Source: Leucobacter sp.
GTDB lineage: Bacteria; Actinomycetota; Actinomycetes; Actinomycetales; Microbacteriaceae
NCBI GenBank assembly: GCA_031178565.1
Contig: JAPSIU010000003.1
Location: 1 to 33,710 of the forward strand
DNA length: 33,710 nucleotides
Direction of reading: 5' to 3'
Shown here one piece after another: positions 32,136-33,710 of the stretch (the first letter of the stretch is position 1; every line of letters begins with the position of its first letter). The position numbers and the translations under genes are program-made. A model generated the notes under the pieces. That model was given only the letters and a program-made list of their open reading frames with translations, had not been told where the DNA came from and did not search any database.

Positions 32136-32669
32136 ATGGTCCGCCTCACCGCCGTCCTGGGAGACATCACCGAGCAGCACGTCGACGCGATCGTCAACGC
32201 CGCGAATACCGCGATGCGCGGCGGGGGCGGCGTCGACGGGGCGATCCACCGGGCCGGCGGCCCCGGGATCCTGCGCGACTGCGTGGAGCGCTTCCCCGAC
32301 GGGCTCGCCACGGGCGACGCCGGCTGGACCGCCGCGGGCGAGCTCCCGGCGCGGTGGGTGATCCACACGGTCGGCCCGAACTGGAGGGCCGGTCAGCGCG
32401 AACGCTCGCTGCTCGAATCCTGCTACCGCCGGGCGCTCGAGGTCGCCGACGAACTCGGGGCCCGCACGGTCGCCTTCCCGCTGATATCGGCCGGCTTCTA
32501 CGGCTGGCCCCTCGAAGACGCGATCGAGGCCGCGGTCGACACGGTCCTCGCGTCTGAGGCCGGTGTCGAGGAGGCGGGGATCGCAGCCCGGGACGATGTC
32601 GTGCACGGCCTCGTGGAGGCGGCGATCCGCGCCCGGGGAGTTCGGGCGGATCAGAGGCGCCGCGACTGA
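32136..32669 (+). CDS. Macro-domain protein (O-acetyl-ADP-ribose deacetylase/YmdB-like)
   Basis: Protein of 177 aa, ATG 32136 with only a weak upstream ribosome site. The macro fold shows GDITEQHVDAIVNAANTAMRGGGGVDGAIH with N21, N24 and the Gly loop that binds ADP-ribose, and FPLISAGFYGWP for the second loop. These match the MacroD class, which remove ADP-ribose from proteins or nucleic acids or deacetylate O-acetyl-ADP-ribose. The last ~35 residues are unlike the usual ending (RDDVVHGLVEAAIRARG...) and may be a lineage-specific cap. No ADP-ribosyltransferase lies beside it, so it appears to be a housekeeping copy rather than a DarTG antitoxin. Confidence 0.9.
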   Translation: MVRLTAVLGDITEQHVDAIVNAANTAMRGGGGVDGAIHRAGGPGILRDCVERFPDGLATGDAGWTAAGELPARWVIHTVGPNWRAGQRERSLLESCYRRALEVADELGARTVAFPLISAGFYGWPLEDAIEAAVDTVLASEAGVEEAGIAARDDVVHGLVEAAIRARGVRADQRRRD

Positions 32670-32708
32670 GCGCAGATGGTTTTGCCGACGCGCCCCGGCC
32701 GGTGCCGC

Positions 32709-33710
32709 TCAGGTGCCGCAGTAGGTGATGAAGGGGCCGGAGCCGGGCGGCGCCGGGAGAGCGTAGCGTTCGAGGCCCTGGCGCTCCTCGAACGGGCGGG
32801 AGACGACGTCGAGGATCCGCTCGAACGGGCCGAGGTCGCCGGCGTTCGCGGCCTCGAGCGCCTCGTCGACGAGGTGGTTCCGCGGGATGTAGGCGGGATT
32901 CACGGAGTCCATGGCGTCGGAATCCGGCGACAACTCGCGCCACTGCCGGAACCAGCCGCCGAGCGCCCGTCCCTCGGGAAGGAGTTCGCGCAGCGAGGCC
33001 TCCCTCCCGCGCGCGGCCTCCGCGAGCGCGCGGAAGAAGCGCGTGTAGTCGACGCGCCCCTCCTGCAGGTCGCCCAGCAGTCCCGTCGCGATCTCCGTCA
33101 CGATCTCGTCGTCGACGCGCTCGAGCATGCGGCCGGCGGCCCCGGCGGTCCCCGCTGGCCGCGGATCCCGCCGTCCGCCGAGACCGAGCTTCGCGCGCAT
33201 GCCGGCGATCCAGGCCTCGTCGAAATCTCCCGTGAACCGCGAGAGCGCCCGCAGTGCGATCTCCTTCGCGGCGTCCTCCTCAGGAGCGAGCAGCGGCAGC
33301 AGCGTCTCGGCGAAACGCGTGAGGTTCCAGAGGATGATCCCCGGCTGATTGCCGTAGGCGTACCGACCCCGATGGTCGATCGAGCTGAACACGGACGCGG
33401 GATCGTAGGCGTCGATGAAGGCGCAGGGACCGTAGTCGATCGTCTCGCCCGAGATCGTCGTGTTGTCGGTGTTCATCACTCCGTGCACGAAGCCGACGAG
33501 CATCCACGAGGCGACCAGCTTCGCCTGAGCGCCGACCACCGCGCTCAGCAGTTCGGAGTAGGGATCCTCGACGTCCGCCAGGACTGGGTAGTGGCGGTCG
33601 ATCGCGAAGTCGGCCAGCCGGCGCAGCAGCTCGAGATCCCCCGTCGAGCGGACGAGCTGGAACGTTCCGACGCGCAGGTGACTGGCGGCGATGCGCACCA
33701 GCACGGCGCC
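32709..33710 (-). CDS. selO: SelO/YdiU family protein AMPylase, C-terminal part (5' end outside the window)
   Basis: The frame is open to the right edge, reading GAVLVRIAASHLRVGTFQ, so the start lies beyond 33710 and the tracked start at 33704 is internal. About 333 residues are visible of a protein usually ~480-500 aa. Family marks are MNTDNTTISGETIDYGPCAFID with the active-site NTDN and DYGP metal motif, and the C-terminal FITYCGT, whose Cys sits where some relatives have selenocysteine. SelO is a pseudokinase-fold enzyme that transfers AMP to Ser/Thr/Tyr of proteins in redox stress. It is convergent with the macro-domain gene, 39 nt apart. Confidence 0.93.
   Translation of the reverse strand, partial: GAVLVRIAASHLRVGTFQLVRSTGDLELLRRLADFAIDRHYPVLADVEDPYSELLSAVVGAQAKLVASWMLVGFVHGVMNTDNTTISGETIDYGPCAFIDAYDPASVFSSIDHRGRYAYGNQPGIILWNLTRFAETLLPLLAPEEDAAKEIALRALSRFTGDFDEAWIAGMRAKLGLGGRRDPRPAGTAGAAGRMLERVDDEIVTEIATGLLGDLQEGRVDYTRFFRALAEAARGREASLRELLPEGRALGGWFRQWRELSPDSDAMDSVNPAYIPRNHLVDEALEAANAGDLGPFERILDVVSRPFEERQGLERYALPAPPGSGPFITYCGT

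Noticed and set aside
32136-32669. DarTG-like toxin-antitoxin (macro domain as antitoxin)
   Set aside because: No DarT-type ADP-ribosyltransferase is next to it; neighbours are an amidase and SelO.
1-33710. CRISPR array, insertion sequence or transposase
   Set aside because: No regularly spaced repeats and no transposase domain were seen on either strand.

Overview
The window is high-GC DNA with strong codon-position bias. Gene content and layout (leaderless furA-catalase operon, SipW-dependent exported proteins, LAL regulator, siphovirus tail genes like those of Microbacterium-type phages) point to an actinobacterium, most likely Microbacteriaceae. The genus cannot be settled from the sequence alone.

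Region 1 (1..~12711) is the right end of a tailed siphovirus prophage. On the + strand, in tight or overlapping order, are the 3' part of a tape-measure gene, a distal-tail-like protein, two minor tail/baseplate proteins, a 1285-residue tail fibre, a small conserved protein, an M23 endolysin, a membrane/coiled-coil protein and a three-helix holin, closed by a clear terminator. A leftward group of small genes follows (49, 44 and 93 aa; two are missing from the ORF track), ending in an SRAP/YedK-like protein that lacks the usual active-site histidine. The prophage ends at the 3' half of a tRNA-Arg(CCG) gene, which I read as attR. TGGGGCA repeats and nested inverted repeats lie just inside it, and the host tRNA terminator lies just outside. 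The integrase and intact tRNA are expected beyond the left edge.

Region 2 (12.9-18.2 kb) is host DNA: a membrane-anchored HNH nuclease translationally coupled to a GlxA/FtrA-type AraC regulator, a divergent isochorismatase-family hydrolase and SDR, and a fur-catalase operon. The fur promoter appears leaderless, with an AT-rich palindrome over its -35 region.

Region 3 (18.2-26.5 kb) is the most unusual part. It is a leftward cluster with a SipW/ER-type signal peptidase (Ser-His), three small exported proteins with TasA/camelysin-like leaders, an RCC1 beta-propeller carrying the same kind of leader, and a composite protein. The composite joins an LAxTG sortase-anchored half to a second half with its own SipW-type leader, back to back through one short charged loop. 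Most genes overlap by 4 nt or are separated by 3 nt. Upstream lies an 841-residue LAL (LuxR-family ATPase) regulator, and palindromes sit between it and the first exported protein. I infer a dedicated surface-assembly system under LAL control.

Region 4 (26.6-33.7 kb) holds a PfpI/DJ-1 protein, a hipBA toxin-antitoxin module with a well-defined two-operator promoter, a FabG-like SDR, an NAD(P)-binding epimerase-like protein, an amidase-signature enzyme, a macro-domain protein and the C-terminal part of a SelO/YdiU AMPylase that runs off the right edge.
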